In this document: positions 11,758-23,700 of the stretch, one piece after another
Layout of the letters: every line of letters begins with the position of its first letter
How positions within the stretch are numbered: the stretch's first letter is position 1
DNA from: Syncephalis fuscata
Taxonomy: Eukaryota > Zoopagomycota > Zoopagomycetes > Zoopagales > Piptocephalidaceae
DNA length: 64,000 nt
Assembly (NCBI GenBank): GCA_025786725.1
Contig: JAHLTZ010000058.1
Coordinates: forward strand, 18,985-82,984
Direction: 5' to 3'
Notes under the pieces: generated by a model
The model's database searches: none
The model's input: only the letters and a program-made list of their open reading frames with translations
What the model was told of the DNA's origin: nothing
Position numbers and translations under genes: made by a program

Positions 11758-13006
11758 ATGAAGCTTTCTATGCCGTTATCTGCATTATAGTTATAATATT
11801 TGTAACAACGGCCGGCATAGTAGATGCTAAGCCAACTCTGATCCGTCGTAGTATGTTGCAACTGCAATAGTCAGCTATACATTTGACTGAATATTATTTG
11901 TATCAACAAACTAACATTAATAGGTTGTAAGTTTATTGTAAATTAATCAATATTATGCTGACTATATATTATTTGTCGTATTTATTCAATAACTTGTACT
12001 GGCAGTTCGTAAGCGGCAGTGTATGTTAATTAGCTATACTCTGATTATACCGTTATGTAATACATGTGCTTAATAACATAACGTTGATAGCTGGTAAGTT
12101 ACATTGCGCATCAATTGGCTATATACTAAACCTATTTCATACATTGTGTGCTGCTGAATAACTTGTATCAATAGGCCGTAAGTGGCATTTTATATTAAGT
12201 AACGATATGCTAAGCATATGGCATACAATTTATGCGTTTAATAACTTATATTAATAGTTGGTAAGTGAGATTTTATGCTAATTAATTATGCACTAAGCAT
12301 ATGCCATACATTGCGTACACTTAATAAACCGTATACATAGGTCGTAAGTAAAGCTTTATATTGATTAGCCACGCACTAAATACACTTTATAAACCATACG
12401 TGTGTGTCCTGTACTAATAGAGAGTAAGTAAATTTATATGTTGACTAGTCATTTAGTAAATATACTTTATGCATCCTATGTGTTTATTAACATATATTAA
12501 TAGAGGGTAAGTAAATATTTATACCCGCCGATTATAAACTGAATATATCGCATGAACTGGTATATTTATTAACTGGTATTAATAGATGGTAAGTGGAATC
12601 ATATAATAATTAACTATACACTAAGTGTATATCACGCACCATATATAACCGATAATATATATTACTAGATAGTAGGTGTAGCTGTATATCAAGTATCATG
12701 GTCTAAACGTGTTTCCCATAAACTAAACATATTTAATAATCTGTATAAATAGCTGGTGAGTGGCATTATATACCAGCTAATTATGCACTGAGTATATAAA
12801 ATTATCTGCGTATGTTGTATGGCTTTTATTGATAGACCGTAAGTAATATTGTATATTATTAGCCATGTACTAAATATATGCCAATTGCCGCATATGCTTA
12901 ATAACTTTTATTGATAGCATGTAAGTATAGCTATATACCATTGAATTATACACTAATTATAATGCCTGTATTTTATAAATTTATAAATATACAATAATTA
13001 GTTTAA
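11758..13006 (+). pseudogene. Micro-exon secreted-peptide locus 1: signal exon (1-nt deletion) plus 13 triplet exons
   Basis: Exon 1 (11758-11850) aligns with exon 1 of locus 2 but lacks one base after TCTAT, so the signal peptide is out of frame and reaches TAG early. It still ends CGTCGTA then GTATGT, a donor after Arg-Arg plus one base. Thirteen units then place a three-base exon between AG and GT at 11924 GTT, 12006 TTC, 12091 CTG, 12175 GCC, 12258 TTG, 12341 GTC, 12421 AGA, 12504 AGG, 12586 ATG, 12669 ATA, 12753 CTG, 12836 ACC and 12918 CAT. Donors are GTAAGT except GTAAGC, GTAGGT and GTGAGT (12009, 12672, 12756). Reading in phase 1 gives no stop; an acceptor at 13000-13001 then gives one codon and TAA at 13004-13006. 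The locus is a recent pseudogene, or the deletion is a base error. Confidence 0.6.
11924..12992 (+). repeat. 13-unit tandem array, period ~83 bp
   Basis: Each unit runs donor, AT-rich body containing TATGCACTAAATATATG-like and ATTGTGTGTGTTTAATAACTTG-like blocks, acceptor, triplet. Bodies are diverged while splice sites are retained. The spacing of successive triplets is 82-85 bp with few exceptions. The array is homologous to the 21-unit array that starts at 14561. Confidence 0.9.
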
Positions 13007-14394
13007 AACCCAATACATTGGCATTTTTAGTGTAACTGATTGCTAGATTCAATATGATTTAAATATGTATCTAGCAAAAAGCAAGACCATTTGACAACTA
13101 TCGTTTATTCTATTTATACACCAAGTTTCAACTAATATCCGGCTTATTCAAATTTCAATAAATAATTTCATCACACTACTAACAAGACTGTGTTCAACTG
13201 TGTTTATTCAATTTTAAAATTTTATAGCTATTCTGTATGCTAAAGTAATAAATCTTATGAACATAGTCATATTTTTAAAGCTGTAATGATACATCGTCAT
13301 TTATTTGCAGTCTTGTGAAAATGTATATGGACTTTATTAGCACCAAATCTCAATTTTATATCCTTGTCCCAGCAAAATTCGCCTTGATTTCTTAACTATT
13401 TTGGTGTGTAAACTTATAATAAACCATATGGACTATGGTAAACTAAACCATTAAGCCATTTGTGCATCAAGATTGTTACTGCTTGGTGTAAACCAATATG
13501 TGCTACTGCAGTTTAGCACTATGCAGATAATTGTTAGACAAAGAAATAAAAACGATAAACTAGTGTTATTGCCTATTAATAGAAAGTTTCATGTCTTCAT
13601 GGTAAGGCAATAATAAGCATTGAAACGAATAATATGCCACTAAGGGCAACGAGGAAAGAAAGAATAGAGAAGAAAAGTTTTTTTAACCACCACGTTACCT
13701 CAATAGGGGCAAAGGCTTGAAGTTGAATTAATTGCGAGATGAAACGACTTTAAGATAAAAGAAGGTTTTAAAAAAGCCAGCAAGCTAGACTTGCCGGTTC
13801 CCTTTGATAGGAAGGCTTCCATCCCAATAATAATATACTTTTAAATAGTTAAAACCGAATTTGAATCAAGAGATAAGCATATATGTCTAGCAGAAGAATA
13901 AAATGGGTATTTTACAGATGCGCAATCTAGAATGCTAATCTGTCAACATAGGCCTGAGACTTGAAATGAAGAGAGAAGAAGAAATAAAATAAAACGCAAA
14001 AGGAACTTGGATTAAGAGATCGAGGGCTAAGATCTATTAGACCGAGGAACAAAAATAGAAGCAGCATTAGGCCTATGCCTTTCACTACACTATAATAGAT
14101 GCGGTTGGTACAGCAAAGGGCTTATAAAGTCATTGGATATGAAAAGTAAACTTGTGCATGCAATAGGTGAATCTCGCCTTTTGCATAGAACATGAGTTAT
14201 GTCTAGACCATAGCAGACATGTTACAATATTGGTATCTCAGTATAACCATAGATTTAAATAGCCCACGCAGCACACACAACTAACTAGTATTATCATCAT
14301 TACACTCTACTTTCTTCCAATACCCACTACTACTTACTTTATACTAACAAGCTCTATTGGTGCTTCTACTTAGTTTTTTAAAATCAATACCAAC
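12921..14394. other. Spacer between micro-exon loci with shared 3' and 5' flanks
   Basis: The first part (to about 13370) aligns with the 3' flank of locus 2, including GCAAAAAGCAAGACCATTTG against GCAAGAAACAAGATCATTTG. The part from 13640 to 14140 is more purine-rich and has no counterpart I can see. From 14240 the sequence is the 5' flank shared with locus 1, with TTTAAATAGCCCA near 14258 as a possible TATA-like element. No coding region is visible. Confidence 0.45.
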
Positions 14395-16284
14395 ATGAAG
14401 CTTTCTATTGCCGTCGTCTGCACCATTGTCATGGCTTTTGTGGCCACCACATCCGTGGTGGATGCCAGTCCAGCCCTAGCTCGTCGTGGTACGTTGTAAC
14501 TACAATAACTAGTTATACATTTAATTAAATATTATTTTAATACCAAATTAACGCTAATAGATCGTAAGTTGGATTGTATACCAGCCATCTATGTACTAAT
14601 TGTATGCTATTTGCTGTGTGTGTTTAACAACTTGTGTTAATAGCTCGTAAGTAATATTGTATATTTACTAATCATGTACTAAATATATATATTATTTACT
14701 GTGTATATTTGATAACTTGTACCAACAGGATGTAAGTGATATTATATATAACCAGCTATGCGCTAAACATATGTTTTATATTGTGTATGCGCAATAACTT
14801 GCATTAATAGGGAGTAAGTGTCGGTTATTTTGATCGACTATTTGCTAAATATATATTATGTATTATGCGTGTTTAATGACTTGTATTACTAGAGTGTAAG
14901 TGTCATTGTATATTCAGCAAATATGTACTAAATATATATTATGTACCGTGTGTATTTGATAACTTGTATTAATAGTTCGTAAGTGTTATTATATATTTAT
15001 CAGCTATGCACTAAATATATGTCATACACCATGTATATTTAATGGCTTGCATTAATAGCTAGTAAGTATTATTGTATATTATTTATTTATACACTAAACG
15101 TCTTTTATGCATTGTATTTATTTAATAATTTAACACTAATAGCTGGTAAGTGTTATTTTATATTTATTAATTGTACACTAAGCATATTTTATATATTGTG
15201 CATGTTTGGTAACTTGTATTAACAGTTTGTAAGTGGCGTTTTATACTTATCAGCTATGTACTAAACATATATTGTACATCATACGTGATAACCTTTGATA
15301 ATAGACAGTAAGTGCTATTGTATATTCATTAACTATACACTAAACATCCTTCATACATTGTATTTGTTTAATAATTTATAATGATAGATAGTAAGTAATA
15401 CTGTATATTTATCGGATGTGCGCTAAACATATAGTATATACTGTGTGCGTTTAACAATGTACATTAACAGGTCGTAAGTCTCATTGTATATTTATCAACT
15501 GTACATTAAAAATATGCAATATATTATATTCGTTTGACAATTTATACTAATAGATGGTAAGTGACATTTTATACTCATCAATTATGTAATAAATATATGC
15601 TATACGCTATGTGTGTTTAATGATATACATTAACAGGTCGTAAGTGTTATTTAATACTCATCAGTTATGCACTAAATATATGTCGCACACTGTGTGTTCA
15701 ATAACCTATGATAATAGATAGTAAGTGACATTGCATATTCATTAATTACATACTAAACTTATTTCGTTTATTTTGTGTACTTAATGACTTGTATTAATAG
15801 CTGGTAAACTTCATCTTATATTAACGAGCTATACACTAACTATATATTATATATTGTGTGCGCATAATAACTTGCATTAATAGGAAGTAAGTGTCATTCT
15901 ATATCAACCGACTATGTACTAAACATATTTTATATGCTGTGTGTTCGATTACCTGTATCAATAGGAGGTATTTGAATTGCATATCAAGTAGCTATGTACT
16001 AAACATATGTCATGCACTGCTTTTGTTTGATAACATGTATTAATAGCTGGTAAGTAACAATTTATATTTATTAATTATGCGCTAAACATATGGTATGCAC
16101 TGTTTATATCTAATGATTTGTATTATTAGTCAGTGAGTAGCATTGCATATTAATCAACCATGCACTAAAAGATGTTTACACTGCGTGTTTAATAATTTAC
16201 ACTGATAGTTTGTAAGTATGATTGTCTAGTGTTGGTTTATACACTAATTATATGATATGTCACATTCATTTATAAACATAGAAT
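14395..16284 (+). CDS. Micro-exon secreted-peptide locus 2: signal exon plus 21 triplet exons
   Basis: Exon 1 (14395-14488, 94 nt) codes a signal peptide starting MKLSIAVV, then SPALARR, and ends one base into the next codon at donor GTACGT. Twenty-one three-base exons follow at 14561 ATC, 14644 CTC, 14729 GAT, 14811 GGA, 14893 AGT, 14976 TTC, 15059 CTA, 15143 CTG, 15226 TTT, 15305 ACA, 15388 ATA, 15471 GTC, 15554 ATG, 15637 GTC, 15718 ATA, 15801 CTG, 15894 GAA, 15965 GAG, 16047 CTG, 16130 TCA and 16209 TTT. Each lies between an intron end (TTAATAG, TAACAG or similar, with a TAATAAC-like branch site ~13 nt upstream) and a donor, GTAAGT in 18 of 21. In phase 1 the joined codons have no stop and begin D-P-R-W-K-F. 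An acceptor at 16280-16281 gives TAA at once; an alternative at 16303-16304 would add 29 codons ending at 16393. Arg-Arg fits Kex2 processing just before the array. Seen: the pattern. Inferred: splicing and product. Confidence 0.65.
14561..16260 (+). repeat. 21-unit tandem array, period ~82 bp
   Basis: The units have the same architecture as the first array. Triplet-to-triplet distances are mostly 82-84 bp, with one pair at 93 and 71 bp that compensate. Donors deviate from GTAAGT at 15804 (GTAAAC), 15968 (GTATTT) and 16133 (GTGAGT). The array is not a CRISPR: units are contiguous, diverged and lack conserved repeat/unique spacer alternation. Confidence 0.9.
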
Positions 16285-16393
16285 AACCGATGCTCTCAAG
16301 ACAGCAACATTGGCATATAATTACGCTTTTAGCTTAATATTCTTTAGATATATCCTTGGCAAGAAACAAGATCATTTGATGAATGCCGTCTAG

Positions 16394-17717
16394 TCTACCT
16401 CCATATCAAGTTCTAACCAATGTTCCAGTTTATGCATCTTTAATCAATGATATCATTGTATTATTAACAAATATGCATTCAGTTGTGTCTACTCGACTAT
16501 GCAAACTTGTTATAATAAACATATAATTTTATTTAATTATACTAATCAATTTGCTATACTTTTGTTCAAATTTACTTTATATCCAGCAGTTAACAAAAGT
16601 TCGTATATACACCACAACTTCATCGCTGATATCCACACACCTCATTGCTCATCTATAAATCTTTTGTATCATTTTATAAATAATTTCTTTTGAAATTTTA
16701 GCTACAATTTAAAAAACGTTATATATATTGACTATTCAATACATTTTAAATAGAATTAATGCATTAACTATCATTACTGTGCTCTGATATAGTTTTATTG
16801 TTATTTTTTTAGTATATTTAACAAAAAAAAGTTACATCTAGCTTGGATGCTAAAAGAAATAATACTCAAGAATAATTGTAGTCTTTGACATTGCAATGAA
16901 TTATCGTTGCTTATTTTCATATTAACAATAAGGGCATATAAAGCTCATTAGCACTAAATTGCAATTATAAAACGTTAACCTCATACGAATTACGTTAAAT
17001 TATTGACAATTTATTGTGTGCATGTTAATAAACTATATTAATTATAATACTATTAGGTAAAGGTAAAATACATAGTTCTTTCCCCTTCTAATATGTACAC
17101 TCGGTTTGACTAATAAGTTCGTTTTATGTATTTTTTGATTTCTGTTAATACATAGGGCATTACTAATCTACTTAATAATTTTCATCTAATTAGCTGCATG
17201 TAAAATCGGTTATTACTTATTAAGGTGAAAAACATCTAGTGTTTTATAAGCTATTGACTGTTAATTCGTACTGTAAATTTTATTATGCTTTTTTAATAGA
17301 ACCATGTATTTATTACTAAAAATCTGAATATTTGAATAAACACAACAGAATCCAGGCTTATTAGTAACATAATGGCGCCATTGATTAAAGGTTGAATAAA
17401 CCAATGCATTAACTGGGATTACTATATAAATAGACTAAACAGCAGTTGGCAAGTGATTTTACTTTGCACTGGATATATCTAAATTATACTGAATTAGTTA
17501 ACATATTATAATTAGATATACGCAATACAACTATTTCATATTATTTTAGCAATAATATCAATGGTTTATTTATTGCATATTTTTCTAGGCTATTAAAATA
17601 AATAAGTTTTAAAAATATTGTTAAGTGTGTATTAGTTACAGCAAAAACTCAAAGCTGTAAAATAGACAGTTTAATAATGGGTAAATGAGGTTAATTATTA
17701 AATAGCTAGCTTTGTGA
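16394..17717. other. 3' flank of micro-exon locus 2 with decayed unit-like segments
   Basis: Up to about 16960 the sequence parallels the 3' flank of locus 1. Segments near 17005-17065 (ATTGTGTGCATGTTAATAA..ATACTATTAG) and 17390-17480 (AACAG..TTGGCAAGTGATTTTAC..GCACTGGATATAT) look like worn copies of single array units. No coding region is visible. Confidence 0.4.
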
Positions 17718-19296
17718 CTAATGTTGTTTCTTGTACATGGGCTCCATTCTGCCATCGGGTAGAATCTTAAGTGCTCCAATGGTATTACCATGAGATGGCA
17801 TCCAACGAGAAATGGCTATATCGATAACAATGTAGGTATTATCACAGCGGGAAAGGAATTTGTGGTTCAATTGCACGGCATGTGCAACAACCATTCGTTT
17901 GACGCCATAGTTTTCCAATACGGCCTTAACTTCATCACAGACTTTCTTTTCATCGTGATTACGGGAGTATTCAATGAAAAACGCCGGACCATTAAAACCA
18001 ATAATCGAATCCATGTCTTGCCTCAATATAGTTTTTCTGGCTTCGTGGTGTTCTATTTCATTCTTTGCGTGTGCATTGATTTGTTCCAAACGAGCCTTTG
18101 ACCATGCCTTTGATATGCCACCATGTGCAAATATGGTATCGCCCACACGATGAACTAGCGGAAGTCTGAATAGTCGTTTGCCCAATTCACCTGTTTGTTT
18201 GAATGCTTCGGCGCGTTTTTTAGGATCGTGATACTCTTTTGAATCTGCAGCATCTTTTGTTTCGTGAACAAGATTCATAAGTTCATGATTGCCCAAAATT
18301 TGAATAACCTAATATGTAGATAAAAACATTAGTACAACGTATAAAAAGAATAAAATATACAATGGCTTACACGACTATCATGTTCACGAGCTTCTTTAGC
18401 AAGTCTTTCCATTAAATCGAGCACTTTCTTTGTATCGGGGCCACGATCAATAAGATCTCCCTAGTTTTAATACAAATATAAGTCAGTGTAATACGATTGC
18501 GCTATTAACTCACCGTTTGCACAAATACAGTGTTGACAGCGATCCATTTCTTATGCGAATCAATAAGACCTGCCATTTGCATTGTAGCAATAGCATTGTC
18601 AAAATCGCCATGCAAATCGCCAATAGCAATAACATTACGATTTTTTAGACTGGATGCATATTTAAATGTTGCATGGGTAGTATCAAACCATTCTGACATA
18701 GGAGGATATTGCACCTTTGGCATGCAGGAAGAGGAGAATAGCGGCTTGTTGATGTAGCGAGCACCGCCATCGTCACCAATAGTAACAATATGATCCTTGC
18801 TTTTAATATCTTCTAAAGCACCGGCTATATATATACCAGGCTTTAACAAATGGACTGGAATGTTTCGTCGACCATTTTCATAAGTAATTGGAGGTGCATC
18901 GTAGGCATATTTATAGGTCGTCTCCCATACGGATAATTTTTTCTGCTCCTGGACATTTTTAACCAATTTACTTAAATGACCCCATATTATTGAGTCGGTC
19001 TTGAGTGCGCACACAACTTGGCTGTTGGGCATACAATTGGGACTAACCAACACTTCAGCGGGTGACTTGGCAAGTATCAGTTGACCTTCGTGATCATCAC
19101 CAACAATTTCATTAAGAATATTATTTGGACCGCAGCTAGCATAATAACCAACGGTGACATCAGCCACTGCTATTGCTTCTGGAGTTAAGGTCCTAAGTAT
19201 TTTTTTTGAAAATGAAGTAACACTAGCATCGGAAAATTTAGATAAAGCTAGCAGCAATGTGCTAATCGCTAGTACATTAGATGTAATATACTTCAT
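17718..19296 (-). CDS. Secreted calcineurin-like metallophosphatase (Shewanella-like PPP)
   Basis: Metal-dependent phosphoesterase of the PPP superfamily. Exons are 18514-19296, 18371-18460 and 17718-18308. The ATG at 19294-19296 starts a signal peptide ending near SDAS, so the protein should enter the secretory pathway. The metal-binding motifs are complete across the exons: GDLHGD in exon 1, GDLIDRG at the start of exon 2 and GNHE at the start of exon 3, then FAHGG and a late VVAHAVQ. The order and the AHGG spacing fit Shewanella-like protein phosphatases rather than PP1, PP2A or calcineurin. A ~190-residue N-terminal region precedes the catalytic domain. The substrate is unknown. Confidence 0.85.
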
Positions 19297-20740
19297 TTTG
19301 AATAGATCGTAAGCGTATCAAAAAATACAATTCCGTTGAACGGTAGGAAAAAAACGCAATTATCGTAATGAAAAAAATTGGTCGAAAAGATATGGAATTA
19401 TTTTAAAACTCCTTTACTATTTGTATTTATATTCTAGTTCATTAAGGGACTACTGTATTTGGTAACGGCATATGTGCTAGTCACTAAACTCGATTTGGAA
19501 TTGATAATTATTTGTCCAAAAAGTAAAATAATAGGTTGTGCCTTATCCATTACTAAATAGAACAGCTAAATGGCATTAGTTTATTTAACATTTTATTGCG
19601 GCTTTAGTAGTATATACCATTGCATAGACAAAGTTTAAATTTTATTACTATTATTTTAAAACAGAAAATAGCCAGATAACCAATTTTATTTATTTGATAG
19701 ACAAAATAATAAAACTCGATAGAATGTAAGTGCTGTAGGAGTAGCGCATTGACATCAAACAGTGTTTCAACAACTATCCAACTTTCTAATTATTTTATGG
19801 TGTCGTTTTGTTTACACGTGGATCAGATCAGTCTCGATTGTTTTTCCGCTTTATTACAGTTCCGAAAAGTAATAGTGGTAAGTATGCTGTCATAATGCGC
19901 TTCACGTGTAAATAGCACTATTTATTCATGATCACTGATAGCTCAATATGGTAATTACTTTTTAAAGTGTACCATTTTGGATGCAACGTGCTTAGAATTG
20001 GCGTTCCTCAATATGGTATTGCCCGAGCAAAACGGTAACTTTAATACAAAATCCGCTAAGGAAAATACGGATATTGTGCTAATGCCGGATAAACAGCATT
20101 CTATACACTATTTATGACTATTTGTAATAATAAGATATTTTGCCTATATTTATAATAAAGCACGATAAGCAGAATGAATTCAATAGTAGCTGCAGTATAA
20201 TAAAGGTTGATTCATCATGTTGCTATTTAGTTTATCCTTAAGCTGATTGACCAACTGGTTAAAATTTTATTTGCATGAACAATCGTACTGCCATTTAATG
20301 GCCTATCTAGTATTAAAAGTCCGTTTTTATTCTAAAATTATCTTTTTTTTAATTAATAAAATATTCGAACTATAAATAACTGATAACATGGTAACAAATG
20401 ATATATTATTATTATTATTTGCGTGAACTTTGGCTAAAATACGAGACTTTTCAAATTAAAAAGGAATAAAAGAAATAGTTGAGTAACAGCTATTATCAAC
20501 TTGTGAATTATAATAATGACGATGAAGATGGCGGTAATGATGCTAACAATACGGAAAAGGAAATATAATACCCGTACAAACATTTAGGGCCAGCCTTGGT
20601 TGTTGTTGTTGTTGTTGTTGTTGGTGCTTTAAGCATTATTGATACAGTAACATAACAGATTATACACAAATATTCAAATGTCTAACGTGCATTTGTATGA
20701 CGTGTGGTCAGATAAAAAGCAATTACATACTAGTTGGCGA
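19297..20740. other. Intergenic region with GTT microsatellite
   Basis: No gene is seen. A (GTT)n run lies at about 20597-20621. The stretch holds the promoter of the phosphatase (its start is at 19296) and the 3' side of the TBC gene. Confidence 0.5.
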
Positions 20741-23700
20741 TTAGCGTTTACCAACAATAGCCTGTAGTTCTAGCTTCTCAGCTTCGGCCATACAAAGTTG
20801 CATTTTGACATCGACTACTTGTCCGGTGAGTTCCTGCATCTGTGCTTCTAATTCGGCATTTTCCATCATCAGTTTAGATTTCCAACCAATAAGCTCGTCT
20901 AGCTGTTCACGAACGCGTTCGTCGCCCTTTTCACGCTCCTCATCGAGTCGACGCTGCATTTGGGTAATTTCATCGCGAAGGGCCTGTTCTCGAGCGGCGG
21001 CCTCTTCTAACTTCATACGTTCTTCAACCAGTTGACTAGATATAGTGCACTGTTCTTCGCTCATAGCTACTACTTGTTTTTCAGAACGACGTAGTTCCGA
21101 TTCAAGTCGTTTATTATCACGTCGAAGACTTTCAATGACCGATTGTTCTGACGCCACACGGCGTGCTTCTTGGTGATATTCGGCGGCCCATTGTTCAAGC
21201 TGTTTGGCCGAGACTTTAACATTGGTAGCATCCATGACCAATTTGGCTTCTTGTGTACGATAGACTTCGAATAAATCAGTCTTTAAAAAGGTTAGCAAGT
21301 CTTCAAAACCCATGAGTAGCAAACGAGCACGATTAGCACGCATTAAAGCAACGGCAAATCGATGTAGACTTTCAACGCCTTCGGCAAAGATGATATCCAT
21401 AATACGATAGACCATCGATAGAGGGAATTTATAGGCAAAAAATGTCATATACCATTGTGAGGCATACATGGTCGTTTGAATGCCTTGTGCATTAAGATGG
21501 CGTGATAGATCGGGATGGTGTACAGCCAATAGCTTTTCAAACTGATGTAATCGTACATGCAAGTCCTCCATACTAGGCGTATAGTGACCACGTAAGTTAT
21601 AATATTGCATTAAACGTACTAATGTACAAAATGCCTCATCTTCAGGCATCTATTTACTATCATTAGTATCATAGTCAACTGTTCATTATTATTCCTAAAC
21701 TTACGTGTAATAAAAGTGGTCCTACGACAAATGGAATACCTTGGCAGTAGCCAACTTCCGTATCAAATAGCGAGTAAGCACGCACTACATTAAACAACGC
21801 CGACTGTCCTGGTCCATCCTTTTCGCGGAAATAGTCGTGATTTGGAAAAGTACGCGGCAGATCAAGTCGAATTACTTTCTCATGCTGTGAATCACGTTTA
21901 AGCAATTCAGCATAGACCATTTCAAGTTCCGGATCTTCGGCATGCGCAATTAGACGCCAAACCATACCACGCAGACGAGCTGGAATACCCGCTTGAATAC
22001 GACGAGCTACCACTTTGGGATGTCGTTTAACAACCGTTTCATAATCATTAACCAACTGTCCCCAGAAATCTATATTATCAATAGCATTGTTAATAAATTA
22101 GTATATTATATATTTCTATTTGTGCTAATGACTTACCCCAGTCAATTTCTTCATCACTGCCTTCATCGCTATCTTTCAGCGACTGTAATTGACGTGGATC
22201 TATACGCATACGACGTGTCTTTGGGTCTTGTTCTAGTGCACGATTTTGTGCTTCAAGACGTGCTAGCAATAAATCGGCACCCGAATCCGTATCTGTAGTA
22301 AATACCGACCACATGATCCACGTCGTTGATGAACACCAAGTGAGTCAGATCCAGATGATAATGGTGCACTGCCATCTGGATTGGGCAAAGGTGAACTAGG
22401 ACGGAAGAAGTACGAAAGACGACTTGTCATATTCTGCTTGAATGATATAATCGATTCAGCCGGTGTTGGCGGTGGCATTAAAGCCGATGGATCCTTGGGC
22501 GATGGTGGCATATGATGCATGCCCATTGAAGTAACTGAACTGCCAGATGACCGAATCTTCTCTGAATTTGGTGTAGAAAGCGCTGATCCCACTGACTGTC
22601 TATTTAATGACTGTGAATCTGTCATTGTAGGTGGACGATCAGGGAATTCTTCGAGTGGTGTATTTGGATTGGAAGGCAATGATTCATTATCCGCAAAGCT
22701 TAATGGTGGCGGTGGCTGTCGACGCAACATGGCCGCCAATGCTGTTTCATTCACCGGTTCATCTTCTTCCTCGTCACTTTCCGTGTCAATATCTTGTTCG
22801 GCAATAGCTGCTGCTGCCGCCTTTGACGCCTCTTCTTCTGCTCTTAACTTGCCCATTAATGCTTGGACATCTTGACCGGCATTTAATGCTTCTTGGGTCT
22901 GTCGTTCTGCCGCTTCACGTTCTGATGAAGATTGACGTGCTTTACCAAGTAGATCCGCCAACGAAGATGACATATTTAATGCTTCTTCAATCCGACGATC
23001 TGTTTCTGGATCATCGCCAGATGAATTATAGTCATCGTCGTCATCGTCGTCATCTTCTCCATCATCTTTAAATAGTTCAGCTGAATGGGCCCGTTCTAAT
23101 ACTGCAGTATCATTTCTTAAATGATCAACTATGTCATCTTCATCATTACTGTCCATAGCACTTGGTTCTATTAGATCAGAAACTTGTGTTGGCATACGTT
23201 CCATTAGACTTTTAATACGGTCCATGGCTGGATTAGTGGCCTCTTTACTCGTTGAAACAACAGGTGTTGTTGGATCTTCATCTTCATAGGAATCTTTATG
23301 CGTATATTCTTCCTTTTCCTTCTCCTCTTCTTCTTCATTACTATCATCTTCAGATAATTGAAGTTCAGGATGTCGTTGATATGATGCAGTATGGTTAGCT
23401 GAAGATTGAATAGGCAAGTTTTCTTCCTCTTCCTCTTCCTCCTCTTCAGAAGAATTGCTAAAATTCATATGAGAATTACCAACAGCTGGCTGTGCTGATT
23501 TGAATGACTGACTATGATTAGGCCCACGCGAATTAGATGACCATTTTGACTGAATAGCCTCCTTCTCCTCCTCTTCTTCTTCACTATCCTGAGTTCTGTC
23601 ATGACAATTTGATGAAAGCTGTGAGCGTAAACGACTCGTGTAATCTTCTTCATCTGGTTCTAGTTCCGAGTCATTCTGTAAATCTTGTCCATATGAAAAT

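Noticed and set aside
11924-16260. CRISPR-like array
   Set aside because: Units are contiguous and uniformly diverged, with no constant repeat and unique spacers; the genome is eukaryotic.
11924-16260. Recursive-splicing (zero-nucleotide exon) sites
   Set aside because: Ratchet sites have AG directly followed by GT; here exactly three bases separate them in every unit.
11924-16260. Simple satellite with chance AG..GT pairs
   Set aside because: Possible in principle, but constant 3-nt spacing, variable triplets, conserved donors, and an intact upstream signal exon with a matching donor in both loci make chance unlikely.
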